Shown here: in pieces, positions 24,808 through 32,662 of the stretch
Position numbering within the stretch: position 1 is the first letter of the stretch
Layout of the letters: the number at the start of each line of letters is the position of its first letter
Source: Acidobacteriota bacterium
Lineage (GTDB): Bacteria; Acidobacteriota; Vicinamibacteria; Vicinamibacterales; UBA8438
DNA length: 43,871 bases
Direction of reading: 5' to 3'
Assembly: GCA_015659035.1 (NCBI GenBank)
Contig: DQNS01000019.1
Location: 1 to 43,871 of the forward strand
Translations under genes and position numbers: made by a program
The notes under the pieces: model-generated
What the model was told of the DNA's origin: nothing
The model's database searches: none
What the model saw: the letters and a program-made list of their open reading frames with translations, nothing else

Positions 24808-24893
24808 ATCATCGCGCCCACGAACGGCCACTCCGGCGGCAGAAGATCTCTTAACGCTAGCAAAGGCCCGATGACCCGGTCAATGCCGGCAGC

Positions 24894-25802
24894 TCAGGAT
24901 CGCGGATGAAACTCATCGTACACCGCCTTGAGCCGGGCCTCGAGGATGTGCGTGTAGATCTGCGTGGTCGACAGGTCGGCGTGCCCGAGCAACGTCTGGA
25001 TCGTCCGGAGATCGGCCCCCCGCTCGAGCAGATGGGTGGCAAACGAATGGCGCACCACGTGCGGGCTCAGCTCCCGAGTCAGCCCGGCCTGCCGGCCGTA
25101 TTTCTTGATGATCTTCCAGAAGCCGACCCGGCTCAGGCTCAGCCCGCCGCGCGCGTTGACGAAGAGGAAGGCGGACACGCGGCCCTTGAGCAGAGCGGGA
25201 CGGGCCGATGCCAGATACCGGCGAACCCAGTCGGTGGCGACCCGTCCGATCGGCACGACCCGCTCTTGTGCCCCTTTCCCCAGACAGGTGAGACACCGGT
25301 CGTCGAGACGGACATCGCCGGCCTTGAGCGAGACAAGCTCGGTGACCCGCATGCCGGTCGCGTAGAGCAATTCCAGCAACGCCCGGTCCCTAACGCCGAC
25401 GGGGTTACCGGCATCCGGCTGAGACAGCAGCAGGTCGACCTCGTCGATCGACAGGAACCGAGGCAACCCGGGCCAGGAGCGCGGCGCGCGCAGGTCGTCG
25501 GCCGGGCTACCCGGCAGATGCCCATCCAGCACGAGGAACTTATAGAACCCACGCACGCAGGCGACAATACGCGCCACCGAACGGGGCGAGAGCCCGGACG
25601 ACATGAGCTGGCGCACGAACGCCTCGAGGTCGTGCCGGTCGAGGGCTTCGGGAGAACGGTCCAGTCGCTCCGCGAAGGCGACGAGACGGTCGAGGTCGCG
25701 CTGGTAGGCGAGAATCGTGTTCGGCGACAAACGCCGGGACACCCGCAGCTCGTCGAGGTATCCGGCCACTTCCGGATGTTGGTCATCTGTCGCGCGTCTC
25801 AT
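24894..25802 (-). CDS. xerD: Site-specific tyrosine recombinase XerD/XerC type
   Basis: Xer recombinases resolve chromosome dimers at dif. The 302-residue protein has the N-terminal SAM-like core-binding domain (YLDELRVSRRLSPNTILAYQRDL, GLSPRSVARIVACVRGFYKFL). The catalytic domain shows the full residue set: Arg in ATGMRVTELVSL, Lys in GKGAQERVVP, His-x-x-Arg in HVVRHSFATHLLERGADLR, His in LLGHADLSTTQ, and Tyr in QIYTHI. It ends DEFHPRS. Its length and lack of neighbouring integrase-type features make a housekeeping Xer more likely than an integron or phage integrase; XerC and XerD cannot be told apart with certainty by eye. A longer frame to 26129 runs antisense to the next gene and is rejected. 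Confidence 0.93.
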   Translation of the reverse strand: MRRATDDQHPEVAGYLDELRVSRRLSPNTILAYQRDLDRLVAFAERLDRSPEALDRHDLEAFVRQLMSSGLSPRSVARIVACVRGFYKFLVLDGHLPGSPADDLRAPRSWPGLPRFLSIDEVDLLLSQPDAGNPVGVRDRALLELLYATGMRVTELVSLKAGDVRLDDRCLTCLGKGAQERVVPIGRVATDWVRRYLASARPALLKGRVSAFLFVNARGGLSLSRVGFWKIIKKYGRQAGLTRELSPHVVRHSFATHLLERGADLRTIQTLLGHADLSTTQIYTHILEARLKAVYDEFHPRS

Positions 25803-25830
25803 TGTTTCCGTATTTTGCCCGTTGTATACT
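25802..25830 (+). promoter_or_regulatory. Candidate promoter for the lipoprotein gene at 25899
   Basis: TTGTTT (25802-25807) and TATACT (25825-25830) with a 17-base spacer inside a short AT-rich stretch between divergent xerD and the lipoprotein gene. The -35 overlaps the xerD start codon. Confidence 0.5.
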
Positions 25831-25898
25831 TTTTTGCGAAGCATCACGTGCGGGCCGCTGACCCGTCGCGAGCCGCCTGCCGTCATCAGGGTAAAGCA

Positions 25899-27143
25899 AT
25901 GCACACACGCGCGGTGAACCTTCTGAGCGTCGTCCTGCTGGCGGTGGTCGGTGGATGCGCGCCCATGGCGGCGCCCTCCGTCACCCCCACGATACAGGCC
26001 GAGCCGGCCGACCTCGAGACGCAGCTGGCCGAGTATGTCGAGGTCCAGGAGGCGCTGGCGGCCGACAACTTCGAGGATGCGAAAGCCCAGCTCGAGGAGT
26101 TTGCCCGTGTCGCCGACGGCGCCTCCCACGGGCTGGCGGCGGCGGCGCTCCAGGCCGACGACATCGAGGACCTGCGCGCGAAGTTCAAGCCGCTGTCGGA
26201 ATCACTCGCCGCGAGAGAGCTGCCGCAGGGGTTCGCCCGCGCCTATTGTCCAATGTATGACGCCGGAAACGGGGCCCCCTGGGTACAGCGCGACGGCCCG
26301 GTGCGGAACCCGTACTACGGCGCGGTCATGCTGACCTGCGGCGTTGTCGACGCGGCCCCCGGGGCGCACATGGACCACACCCCGCGGCACGGCGGCACCG
26401 TCTTCATGGTAGAGGACGGCTTCCATCACGTCGAAGGCGTTTACCCGGAACCGGGTGTACTCCGCGTGTATGTGACCGACGGCTACCGGGAGCCGGTCGA
26501 CGTCAGCACCTGGGCCGGCCGGGCCGTTACCGACGAAGAGTACGACGAGACCACCGACGAGTTCGTCGAGGTGGCGTCATTCGACTTGGTCCCGGGCCCC
26601 GATGGCGAGTATCTCGAGGCGCGCATCCCGGACGAGGGTTTCCCGACGCAAGTGACGGCTAAGGTCATCCTCCAGGAGGACTTTCCAGAGTGGCGCTACG
26701 ACTTCATCTTCGCCGAGCTGTCGGTCGAAGACGCCTCGGGCGCGGTCGCCGCCGTGACCTTCGAGGACGCGCCGGAGGCGGTCCCGCTGGCGCAACGCAT
26801 CCTACCCGACATCCCGGCCGAGGCGGAACAGATCGTGGCTGAGCTCGTCTCGCGTGACCAGCAGATCGTGGAGATGATTGAGCGCGGCGCCTTCACGGAA
26901 ATTTTCATCCCCGCCTTGCAGGCCAAAGAGCTCGCACTGGCCTTGCAGGAGCACGGGCCGGCGCTGTCGAAGGCCGGGCGCGACCAGATTCGGATTGCCG
27001 TGCGACATCTCGTGCGCGCCGCGTATTTGCTCGACTGGTATGGCGACCTGGGCAACAAGACCGACGTCGACAGCGCCTATGACGTCTTCGGATCCTCGGT
27101 CGGCGAAATCCGCGCCGTGTACGACACCCCGGCCGCGCAGTAG
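25899..27143 (+). CDS. Exported lipoprotein with DUF3347-like metal-site segment
   Basis: A 414-residue lipoprotein of unknown function. The signal ends in lipobox VVGGC (lipidated Cys20). Residues about 35-110 are helical and acidic (VEVQEALAADNFEDAKAQLEEF), as in DUF3347. Then comes YCPMYDAGNGAPWVQRDGPV with RNPYYGAVMLTCG, which closely follows the C-P-M, W-x-Q, N-P-Y-x-G, M-L-x-C-G pattern of DUF3347/CusB-associated domains thought to bind copper. A His-rich stretch (HMDHTPRHGGTVFMVEDGFHH) and a beta domain follow (about 165-280). A final helical domain ends the protein. The next gene starts 61 bases downstream. A periplasmic metal-sensing or binding role is plausible; nothing here proves it. 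Confidence 0.72.
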   Translation: MHTRAVNLLSVVLLAVVGGCAPMAAPSVTPTIQAEPADLETQLAEYVEVQEALAADNFEDAKAQLEEFARVADGASHGLAAAALQADDIEDLRAKFKPLSESLAARELPQGFARAYCPMYDAGNGAPWVQRDGPVRNPYYGAVMLTCGVVDAAPGAHMDHTPRHGGTVFMVEDGFHHVEGVYPEPGVLRVYVTDGYREPVDVSTWAGRAVTDEEYDETTDEFVEVASFDLVPGPDGEYLEARIPDEGFPTQVTAKVILQEDFPEWRYDFIFAELSVEDASGAVAAVTFEDAPEAVPLAQRILPDIPAEAEQIVAELVSRDQQIVEMIERGAFTEIFIPALQAKELALALQEHGPALSKAGRDQIRIAVRHLVRAAYLLDWYGDLGNKTDVDSAYDVFGSSVGEIRAVYDTPAAQ

Positions 27144-27204
27144 TGGCATGTGCGCCTCGAGGGACCCACGACATCCATATCCAAGGCAAGACAGAGGGTC
27201 TGAA

Positions 27205-28431
27205 ATGCAACGACACGCAGGAGTGGCGATCGGTCTAGCAGCTACGGTCGTCACCGTACTGCTTGGGAGCAGCACCAGCGGCCACACCGCGATCGCGTCC
27301 CGTTTCACCTACAACGAGCACCTGTTTCCGATCTTCGAGCGCCAGTGCGGGAGCTGCCATGTCGAGGGCGGCGTGGCGCCGATGTCGCTGTTGACCTACA
27401 ACGAGGCCTACCCGTGGACGCAGTCCATCCGCGAAGAGGTGCTCGGCCTGCGCATGCCGCCCTGGAAGGCGGAGGACGGCTTCGGCGACTTCGTCAACGG
27501 GCATGTCCTCCCCGCTCACGAGATGGACATGATTCTCGAATGGTCCTCTGGAGGGTACCCGCAGGGCCCCCGTGATCAGACCCCGGTTGCGACGCCGTCG
27601 ACCGCCGACTGGGCTCTCGGCACACCGACCGTCGAGTTGACCTGGTCGGAGCCGTTCGAGCTCGACGCCGGCACGAGCGAGACCGTTCGCTATTTCGTGT
27701 TGCCGACCGACCTCGGGGGAGACCGCTGGGTCACCGGTGTCGATGTCATCCCGGGAAGCCAGGCCGTGGTGCGTCACGTCTCGGTCTACATCGATACGAC
27801 CGGCCAGGCCCGCGCCGCCGACGAAGCGGGCCCTGAGGCCGGGTTCGCCATCGGTGGGTTCGAGGGCGAGCGGCCGATCGCGGTCTGGTGGCCGGGACAG
27901 AGTGCCGTGAAACTCGAGACAGTTGGCTATGCCCTGCCATCCGGCGCAGACATCGTGGCCCGGGTGCTCTACAAGAAGACCTGGATCACCGAGGGGCAGG
28001 CCTTCACCGACCAGACTCGTCTAGGGCTACATCTGACCGAGGACCGGGTCGGCACAATCGAGCATATGGTGCTGCGTTCACCGGAAGAGCCGAACGGACG
28101 CGAGCTGGTCTTCAGTCACACATTCGACCGGGACGTCACCCTGCTCGGGCTCTTGCCGGAGCTCGCGATCGAGGCGACCGAGTTGCAGATCGAGGGGGTG
28201 CTCCCCGACGGGTCACGGCAGCCGCTCCTCCTCATCCGGGAACCGGACCCGGGCTGGCCGACCCGCTACTGGTTCGACAGCCCCCGGTCACTACCACCCG
28301 GTAGCCAGATCGAGGTCACGGCGACCCTGCGGCCCGGCGCGGACCGCGAAACGGTACCATCACTCTTCGCCGAGAACGCTCCGGTGCGGCTGTTGTTGGA
28401 ATACACAACTGGAGCCGGTGCCGCGAACTGA
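27205..28431 (+). CDS. c-type cytochrome with copper-monooxygenase-like domain
   Basis: A 408-residue exported protein (signal peptide MQRHAGVAIGLAATVVTVLL). A single c-type heme site CGSCH lies at residues 48-52 (FERQCGSCHVEGGVAPMSL), with MPPWKAEDGFGDFVNGHVL after it. This matches a common acidobacterial/planctomycete family in which the heme domain is followed by a domain like the C-terminal half of copper type II ascorbate-dependent monooxygenases. In those domains an HH pair and an H-Y-x-P-x-G segment carry copper ligands; here the matching places read VVRHVSVYID and VARVLYKKTWITEG, so the usual copper ligands seem lost. It is likely an electron carrier or structural protein. The upstream lipoprotein also has a metal-type motif. 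Confidence 0.72.
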   Translation: MQRHAGVAIGLAATVVTVLLGSSTSGHTAIASRFTYNEHLFPIFERQCGSCHVEGGVAPMSLLTYNEAYPWTQSIREEVLGLRMPPWKAEDGFGDFVNGHVLPAHEMDMILEWSSGGYPQGPRDQTPVATPSTADWALGTPTVELTWSEPFELDAGTSETVRYFVLPTDLGGDRWVTGVDVIPGSQAVVRHVSVYIDTTGQARAADEAGPEAGFAIGGFEGERPIAVWWPGQSAVKLETVGYALPSGADIVARVLYKKTWITEGQAFTDQTRLGLHLTEDRVGTIEHMVLRSPEEPNGRELVFSHTFDRDVTLLGLLPELAIEATELQIEGVLPDGSRQPLLLIREPDPGWPTRYWFDSPRSLPPGSQIEVTATLRPGADRETVPSLFAENAPVRLLLEYTTGAGAAN

Positions 28432-28485
28432 CACCCACGTGCGCCGAGGCCACACGACGAACCGCCCGTCTTCGCAACTACCCAC

Positions 28486-30192
28486 ATGGCGCGAGGCCTG
28501 ACTGGGATCGCGCGATTGCTCGGGATGGGCTGCGTGGCGGGCGTGAGCCTGGCTGGCCTCTCGTGCAGCGGCCCCGAGAGCCCGCCGGCCCCGGTCACCC
28601 TGGCACTCGTCAACGCCCGTATCTGGACCGGGGACCCGGGCCGGCCCTGGGTCGACGCGTTGGCAGTCAGCGACGGCCGGGTCGTCGCGGTCGGTACCAG
28701 CGACGCGATCGAGGTACTTGCGGGCGACGCTGAGGTGATCGACGTCCGGCAGCGGCTGGTGCTCCCCGGCTTCATCGACACCCACACCCACCTGCTCGAT
28801 CTCGGTGACTCGTTGAATCTAGCGTCCGTCCGGTCGCGCAGACAGTTCAGCACCCGTATCGCCACCGCCGCCGCGGACCGCCCGGCGAGCTCGTGGCTCC
28901 TCGGCCGCGAATGGGACCAGCGGCTGTGGGGCGACACCCTCCCCCACCGCGACTGGATCGACCGGGTCACGCCGAATCATCCGGTCTGGCTGCTGCAGCG
29001 TGACCAGCAGATGGGACTGGCCAACGCCCTGGCCCTGGCGCGAGCCGGTGTTGTCGCGGGGACGCCGGGCGCCCAGACCGCGGGCGACGACCCGGAGGAT
29101 CCCGAGCTCACCGGTATCCTGACCGGCGTCGCCAAGCGGCAGCTTGAAGCGGTCATACCGGCGCCGCCCCCCCCGGTGCGCGACCGCGCCCTCGACAACG
29201 CGTTGCGTGAAGCCGCGGTGCGCGGCGTCACCTCCGTGCATCACATCGGCACGTGGGACGATCTCGACGTCTTCCGGCGAGCCCTGGACGACGGGCGGCT
29301 CACGCTGCGTGTCTACGCCGCCGTGCCGATCGGCGCCTGGGTCCGCCTGGACCGCGCCGTCGGCGTGCGCGCGTTCGGCGGCCCGGACGACCGCGGTGAC
29401 GAGTGGTTGCGTGTGGGCGCCGTGCACCTCGACTTCGACGGCTCGCTGCCGGCGCGCACCGCGGCGTTCGACGCCGCCTATACGGACACGCCCATCGAAA
29501 CCGGGCGTCTGGGCGTCGACATCGACACCGTCCGCGCGCTTGTCATCGCCGCCGATAACGCTGGGATGCAGATCATGGCCCGGGCCGTCGGCGACCGCGC
29601 AAACCGAGCGGCGCTCGATCTGTATGCGCAGGTCGTCGAGCGCCACGGCACGCGTGACCGCCGCTTCCGGGTGGAGCTGGCGCAGCACCTCAGTCCGATC
29701 GACATCGCGCGGTTCTCGACCGGCCGGGTGCTGGCCAGCGCGCTCCCGTTCTCGACGATTCACGAGGGGCGCTGGATCGACCGACAGCTCGGGCCGGAAC
29801 GCGCGCGCACCAGCTTTCCGTTCCGGGCGCTGCTGGACGCCGGCGCGGTCGTCACGTTCGGCAGTGGCTGGCTGGACCGGGGAAGCCCACTCGATGGAAT
29901 CTACGCGGCGGTGACCCGGCGCACGCTCGACGGGCTACATCCGCAGGGCTGGGTACCGCATCAGCGGCTCACGGTCGAGGAGGCACTCCGCGCCTACACC
30001 ACTGCCGCGGCCTATGCCGGTTTCGACGAAGCGCGCACGGGCGCGCTGACGGTGGGACGCCTCGCCGACTTCGTCATCGTCGACCGCGATCTGCTCACCG
30101 TCCCATCGACCGACATCCCGAGCATCCGGGTCATCATGACCGTCGTCGGCGGCGACATCATCTTCGACCGGCTCCGCCCGACTACATCGTGA
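28486..30192 (+). CDS. Lipoprotein amidohydrolase (YtcJ-like) with degenerate metal site
   Basis: A 568-residue lipoprotein (lipobox LAGLSC, Cys27) of the amidohydrolase superfamily, closest by pattern to YtcJ/amidohydrolase-3 enzymes. The N-terminal beta sandwich and GFIDTHTH (His100, His102) are intact, and the C-terminal region (GALTVGRLADFVIVDRDLL) is typical. The other expected metal-site residues are altered: the carboxylated-lysine position in VKxxxDGS reads VHLDFDGS (His314), the HAIGDRAN histidine is Arg366 (MARAVGDRAN), the EHAQ histidine is Leu398 (VELAQH), and the GSDWP aspartate is Gly461 (TFGSGWL). The fold is probably kept but the classical hydrolytic mechanism is unlikely. It faces asd convergently across an inverted repeat. 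Confidence 0.82.
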   Translation: MARGLTGIARLLGMGCVAGVSLAGLSCSGPESPPAPVTLALVNARIWTGDPGRPWVDALAVSDGRVVAVGTSDAIEVLAGDAEVIDVRQRLVLPGFIDTHTHLLDLGDSLNLASVRSRRQFSTRIATAAADRPASSWLLGREWDQRLWGDTLPHRDWIDRVTPNHPVWLLQRDQQMGLANALALARAGVVAGTPGAQTAGDDPEDPELTGILTGVAKRQLEAVIPAPPPPVRDRALDNALREAAVRGVTSVHHIGTWDDLDVFRRALDDGRLTLRVYAAVPIGAWVRLDRAVGVRAFGGPDDRGDEWLRVGAVHLDFDGSLPARTAAFDAAYTDTPIETGRLGVDIDTVRALVIAADNAGMQIMARAVGDRANRAALDLYAQVVERHGTRDRRFRVELAQHLSPIDIARFSTGRVLASALPFSTIHEGRWIDRQLGPERARTSFPFRALLDAGAVVTFGSGWLDRGSPLDGIYAAVTRRTLDGLHPQGWVPHQRLTVEEALRAYTTAAAYAGFDEARTGALTVGRLADFVIVDRDLLTVPSTDIPSIRVIMTVVGGDIIFDRLRPTTS

Positions 30193-30200
30193 AAACACTC

Positions 30201-30314
30201 AAGGAGTCAGGAGTCAGACGGCAGAATGAAAACAGGAGGCTGTCGCAGCTTCTAGAAGCGGCGAAGCCCTCCGGCTTCCTCTTGTCTAAATGTCTTCTGC
30301 CTCCTGACTCCTTT
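30201..30314. repeat. Family E inverted repeat between convergent genes
   Basis: AAGGAGTCAGGAGTCAGACG at the left pairs with TCTGCCTCCTGACTCCTT at the right. Between them lie AGCTTCTAGAAGCGGCGAAG and CTCTTGTCT blocks like those at 39310-39412. It could act as a two-way transcription end for the amidohydrolase gene and asd. Confidence 0.6.
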
Positions 30315-30319
30315 GGGCC

Positions 30320-31369
30320 CTACTCCAAGACCCCCTCCACCTTCAAGAGCTCCGCGTTGAGCACCGCTACGCCCGCCGCGCCACGGACCGTGTTGTGCCC
30401 CATCGCCACGAACTTGTAGTCGAGCACCGGACAGGCGCGTAGCCGGCCGACACAGACCGTCATCCCGTGACCCCGGTCGATATCGAGACGCGGCTGTGGT
30501 CGGTCCTCCTCATCGAGATAGAGGACCGGCTGCTGTGGAGCGCTGGGCAACCCCATCTCCTGCGGGCGACCGGAAAAACCGCGCAGCGCGGCGATCAACG
30601 CCACCGGTCCCGGGTCGGACTCGAGCGATACCGTCACGATCTCCGTGTGTCCGTTGATGACCGGTACACGGGTGGTGCTGGCGCTGACCGTCACCGGGTG
30701 CACCGTGACGCCCGCGTCGGTCACCTGCCCCAGGATCTTCTTCGTCTCGGTTTCAATCTTCGCCTCTTCGCCAGGAACCACCGGCACGACGTTGCCCACG
30801 ATGTCGAGCGACGCCACACCCGGGTATCCTGCGCCGGAGATCGCCTGCAGCGTCGACACGATGATCTGTCGCAGGCCGAACTGCCGCAATGGTGCCACCG
30901 CCATGGCCAACACCACCGTCGAGCAGTTGGGGTTGGTCACGATGCCACCCGACCACCCCTTCGACTCCGCCTGCGCGGTCAACAGCTGCAGGTGGTCGGC
31001 GTTGATCTCCGGGATCACCAACGGCACGACCGGGTCCATCCGATGGTTCTGGGCGTTGCTGACGACGATGTGTCCCTGCTCGGCGAACGCGGTCTCCACC
31101 TCCCCCGCCACCGACGCGTCGAGCCCGGAGAAGACCAGCCGGGGCGCACGCTCCGGGGTCACCGTGTCGACGACCATGTCGGCCACACCCTCCGGGCGCG
31201 GCGCCGGCAACCGCCACGCGGTGGCATCCCGATACCGTTTGCCGGCAGACCGCTCGCTCGCACCGATCCAACTCACCGTGAACCACGGATGGTCCGCCAG
31301 CTGCGCGATGATTTCCTGCCCCACCGTGCCGGTGGCGCCCAGCACCCCGACCTCGATTGTCCCGCCCAT
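30320..31369 (-). CDS. asd: Aspartate-semialdehyde dehydrogenase
   Basis: Asd reduces aspartyl phosphate to aspartate semialdehyde, the branch point to lysine, threonine and methionine. The 349-residue protein starts MGGTIEVGVLGATGTVGQEI with the NADP-binding GATGTVG loop. The catalytic cysteine lies in GGIVTNPNCSTVV, followed by LQAISGAGYPG and a catalytic histidine region (RVPVINGHTEIV). The sequence pattern (NPNCST, no classical GxxNCTV bacterial block) is of the archaeal/fungal-type subfamily also seen in many bacteria. ATG 31369 is chosen; a TTG at 31387 would add six residues. It is the last gene of the hom-thrC-TIGR00300-lysC-asd operon, 33 bases after lysC. Confidence 0.94.
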   Translation of the reverse strand: MGGTIEVGVLGATGTVGQEIIAQLADHPWFTVSWIGASERSAGKRYRDATAWRLPAPRPEGVADMVVDTVTPERAPRLVFSGLDASVAGEVETAFAEQGHIVVSNAQNHRMDPVVPLVIPEINADHLQLLTAQAESKGWSGGIVTNPNCSTVVLAMAVAPLRQFGLRQIIVSTLQAISGAGYPGVASLDIVGNVVPVVPGEEAKIETETKKILGQVTDAGVTVHPVTVSASTTRVPVINGHTEIVTVSLESDPGPVALIAALRGFSGRPQEMGLPSAPQQPVLYLDEEDRPQPRLDIDRGHGMTVCVGRLRACPVLDYKFVAMGHNTVRGAAGVAVLNAELLKVEGVLE

Positions 31370-31402
31370 GCTCAGTGCCCCACGCAAGTGCTCTCTCGCC
31401 GT

Positions 31403-32662
31403 CTAGGCGCTCGCCGCGGCCGCCTCGTCCTCCGGAAAGAACTCTCGATGCACCGCCCGGGTGGCGGCGTCGAGCCGGTCGCCCGCGATCACGCATGCGA
31501 CCTTCATCTCCGACGAGCTGATGCAATCGATGTTGATCCCCTCACGCGCCAGCGCCGCGAACATCCGCGCCGCCAGCCCCGGAGTCGACGCCAGCCGTGA
31601 GCCGACGATCGAGATCTTCGCCACATCGCTCTCGATGACGCCGCGGCTCGCCAGCCCCTCGGCCTCCCAGCGCCGGACCAGCACCCGCACGCCGTCGAGA
31701 AACTCCAGCTCGGGGATGAAGGTGATCCGCCCTTGATGCTCCGAGCTCGCACTTTGGATAATGAGGCGGATGTTGATCCCGGCGCGCGCCAGGTCCTCGA
31801 ACACCCGCGCCGCGAGGCCGGGCTTGTCCGCCACGTCGAGCAGTGTGATCTTCGCGATCTTCGAATCGCTGGTGACGCTGACGACCTCCGCTCGTTCCAT
31901 GATGCTCCCACTTTCTCGGATCCAGGTGCCTTCCCGCAGATGAAAGCTGCTGCGCACATGAATCAGCACGCCGTACTCCCGGCAGATCTCCGCGGCGCGC
32001 GGATGCAGCACCTGGGCCCCGCTCGAGGCCATCTCGGTCGCTTCCTCGTAGCTGATCTCCGGCCACAACCTCGCCCCCGGCACCCGTGTCGGGTCGGCCG
32101 AGAACACGCCGTCGACATCGGTGCAGATCTCGCACGCCTCGGCGCCGAGCGCCGCCGCCAGCGCCGCACCGGTGATGTCGCTGCCCCCACGCCCCAGTGT
32201 CGTCACGTCGTTGCTATCGTTGATGCCCTGAAACCCGGTGACGATGACCACGCGCCCGGCAGTGAGCTCCGCGCAGATCCGGGCGGTGTCGATGCTGCGA
32301 ATCCGGGCAAGGTTGAACACCCCGTCAGTGCGAATGCCGCACTGTAGCGCCGTCAGGGAGACCGCCGCGATGTCCCGGTTCTGCAACGCCAAACCCAGCA
32401 ACGACACGGTGACCTGTTCGCCGGTCGACAGCAACAGATCCATCTCTCGCCCGATTGGACGATTCGACACCTGGTTCGCCAGGCTCACCAGTTCGTCCGT
32501 CGTGCTCCCCATCGCCGACAGCACCACCACCAGCCGGGGCGTGTGCGGCAGGTTCTGCTCGATGCGGTCCGCGATCGCCAAAATCCGCTCCCCCGTCGCC
32601 ACCGAGGTGCCGCCGTACTTCTGTACCACGACCGGTGTCGGCCTCTCGGCGTCCGGTGTCAT
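31403..32662 (-). CDS. lysC: Aspartate kinase
   Basis: Aspartate kinase makes aspartyl phosphate, the first step of the aspartate family. The 419-residue protein begins VVVQKYGGTSVATGERIL (kinase K-x-GGTSV motif). It has the FQGINDSNDVTTLGRGGSD substrate/ATP segment and the TDVDGVFSADPTRV loop. Two ACT domains at the C-terminus (about 270-410; VADKPGLAARVFEDLARAGIN and STPGLAARMFAALAREGIN) would give feedback inhibition by lysine and/or threonine. Its start codon overlaps the stop of the TIGR00300 gene (ATGA overlap). It is monofunctional, not fused to homoserine dehydrogenase. There is no sign of an internal small-subunit start that I can support. Confidence 0.95.
   Translation of the reverse strand: MTPDAERPTPVVVQKYGGTSVATGERILAIADRIEQNLPHTPRLVVVLSAMGSTTDELVSLANQVSNRPIGREMDLLLSTGEQVTVSLLGLALQNRDIAAVSLTALQCGIRTDGVFNLARIRSIDTARICAELTAGRVVIVTGFQGINDSNDVTTLGRGGSDITGAALAAALGAEACEICTDVDGVFSADPTRVPGARLWPEISYEEATEMASSGAQVLHPRAAEICREYGVLIHVRSSFHLREGTWIRESGSIMERAEVVSVTSDSKIAKITLLDVADKPGLAARVFEDLARAGINIRLIIQSASSEHQGRITFIPELEFLDGVRVLVRRWEAEGLASRGVIESDVAKISIVGSRLASTPGLAARMFAALAREGINIDCISSSEMKVACVIAGDRLDAATRAVHREFFPEDEAAAASA

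Noticed and set aside
24726-24863. Known SAM riboswitch class in the metK leader
   Set aside because: No conserved core of the SAM-I, SAM-II or SAH motifs was recognised; only a generic hairpin is supported.
24906-25898. Long open frame upstream of and in frame with the lipoprotein gene
   Set aside because: It runs antisense to xerD, whose catalytic residues are all present; the lipoprotein signal and lipobox give a clear start at 25899.
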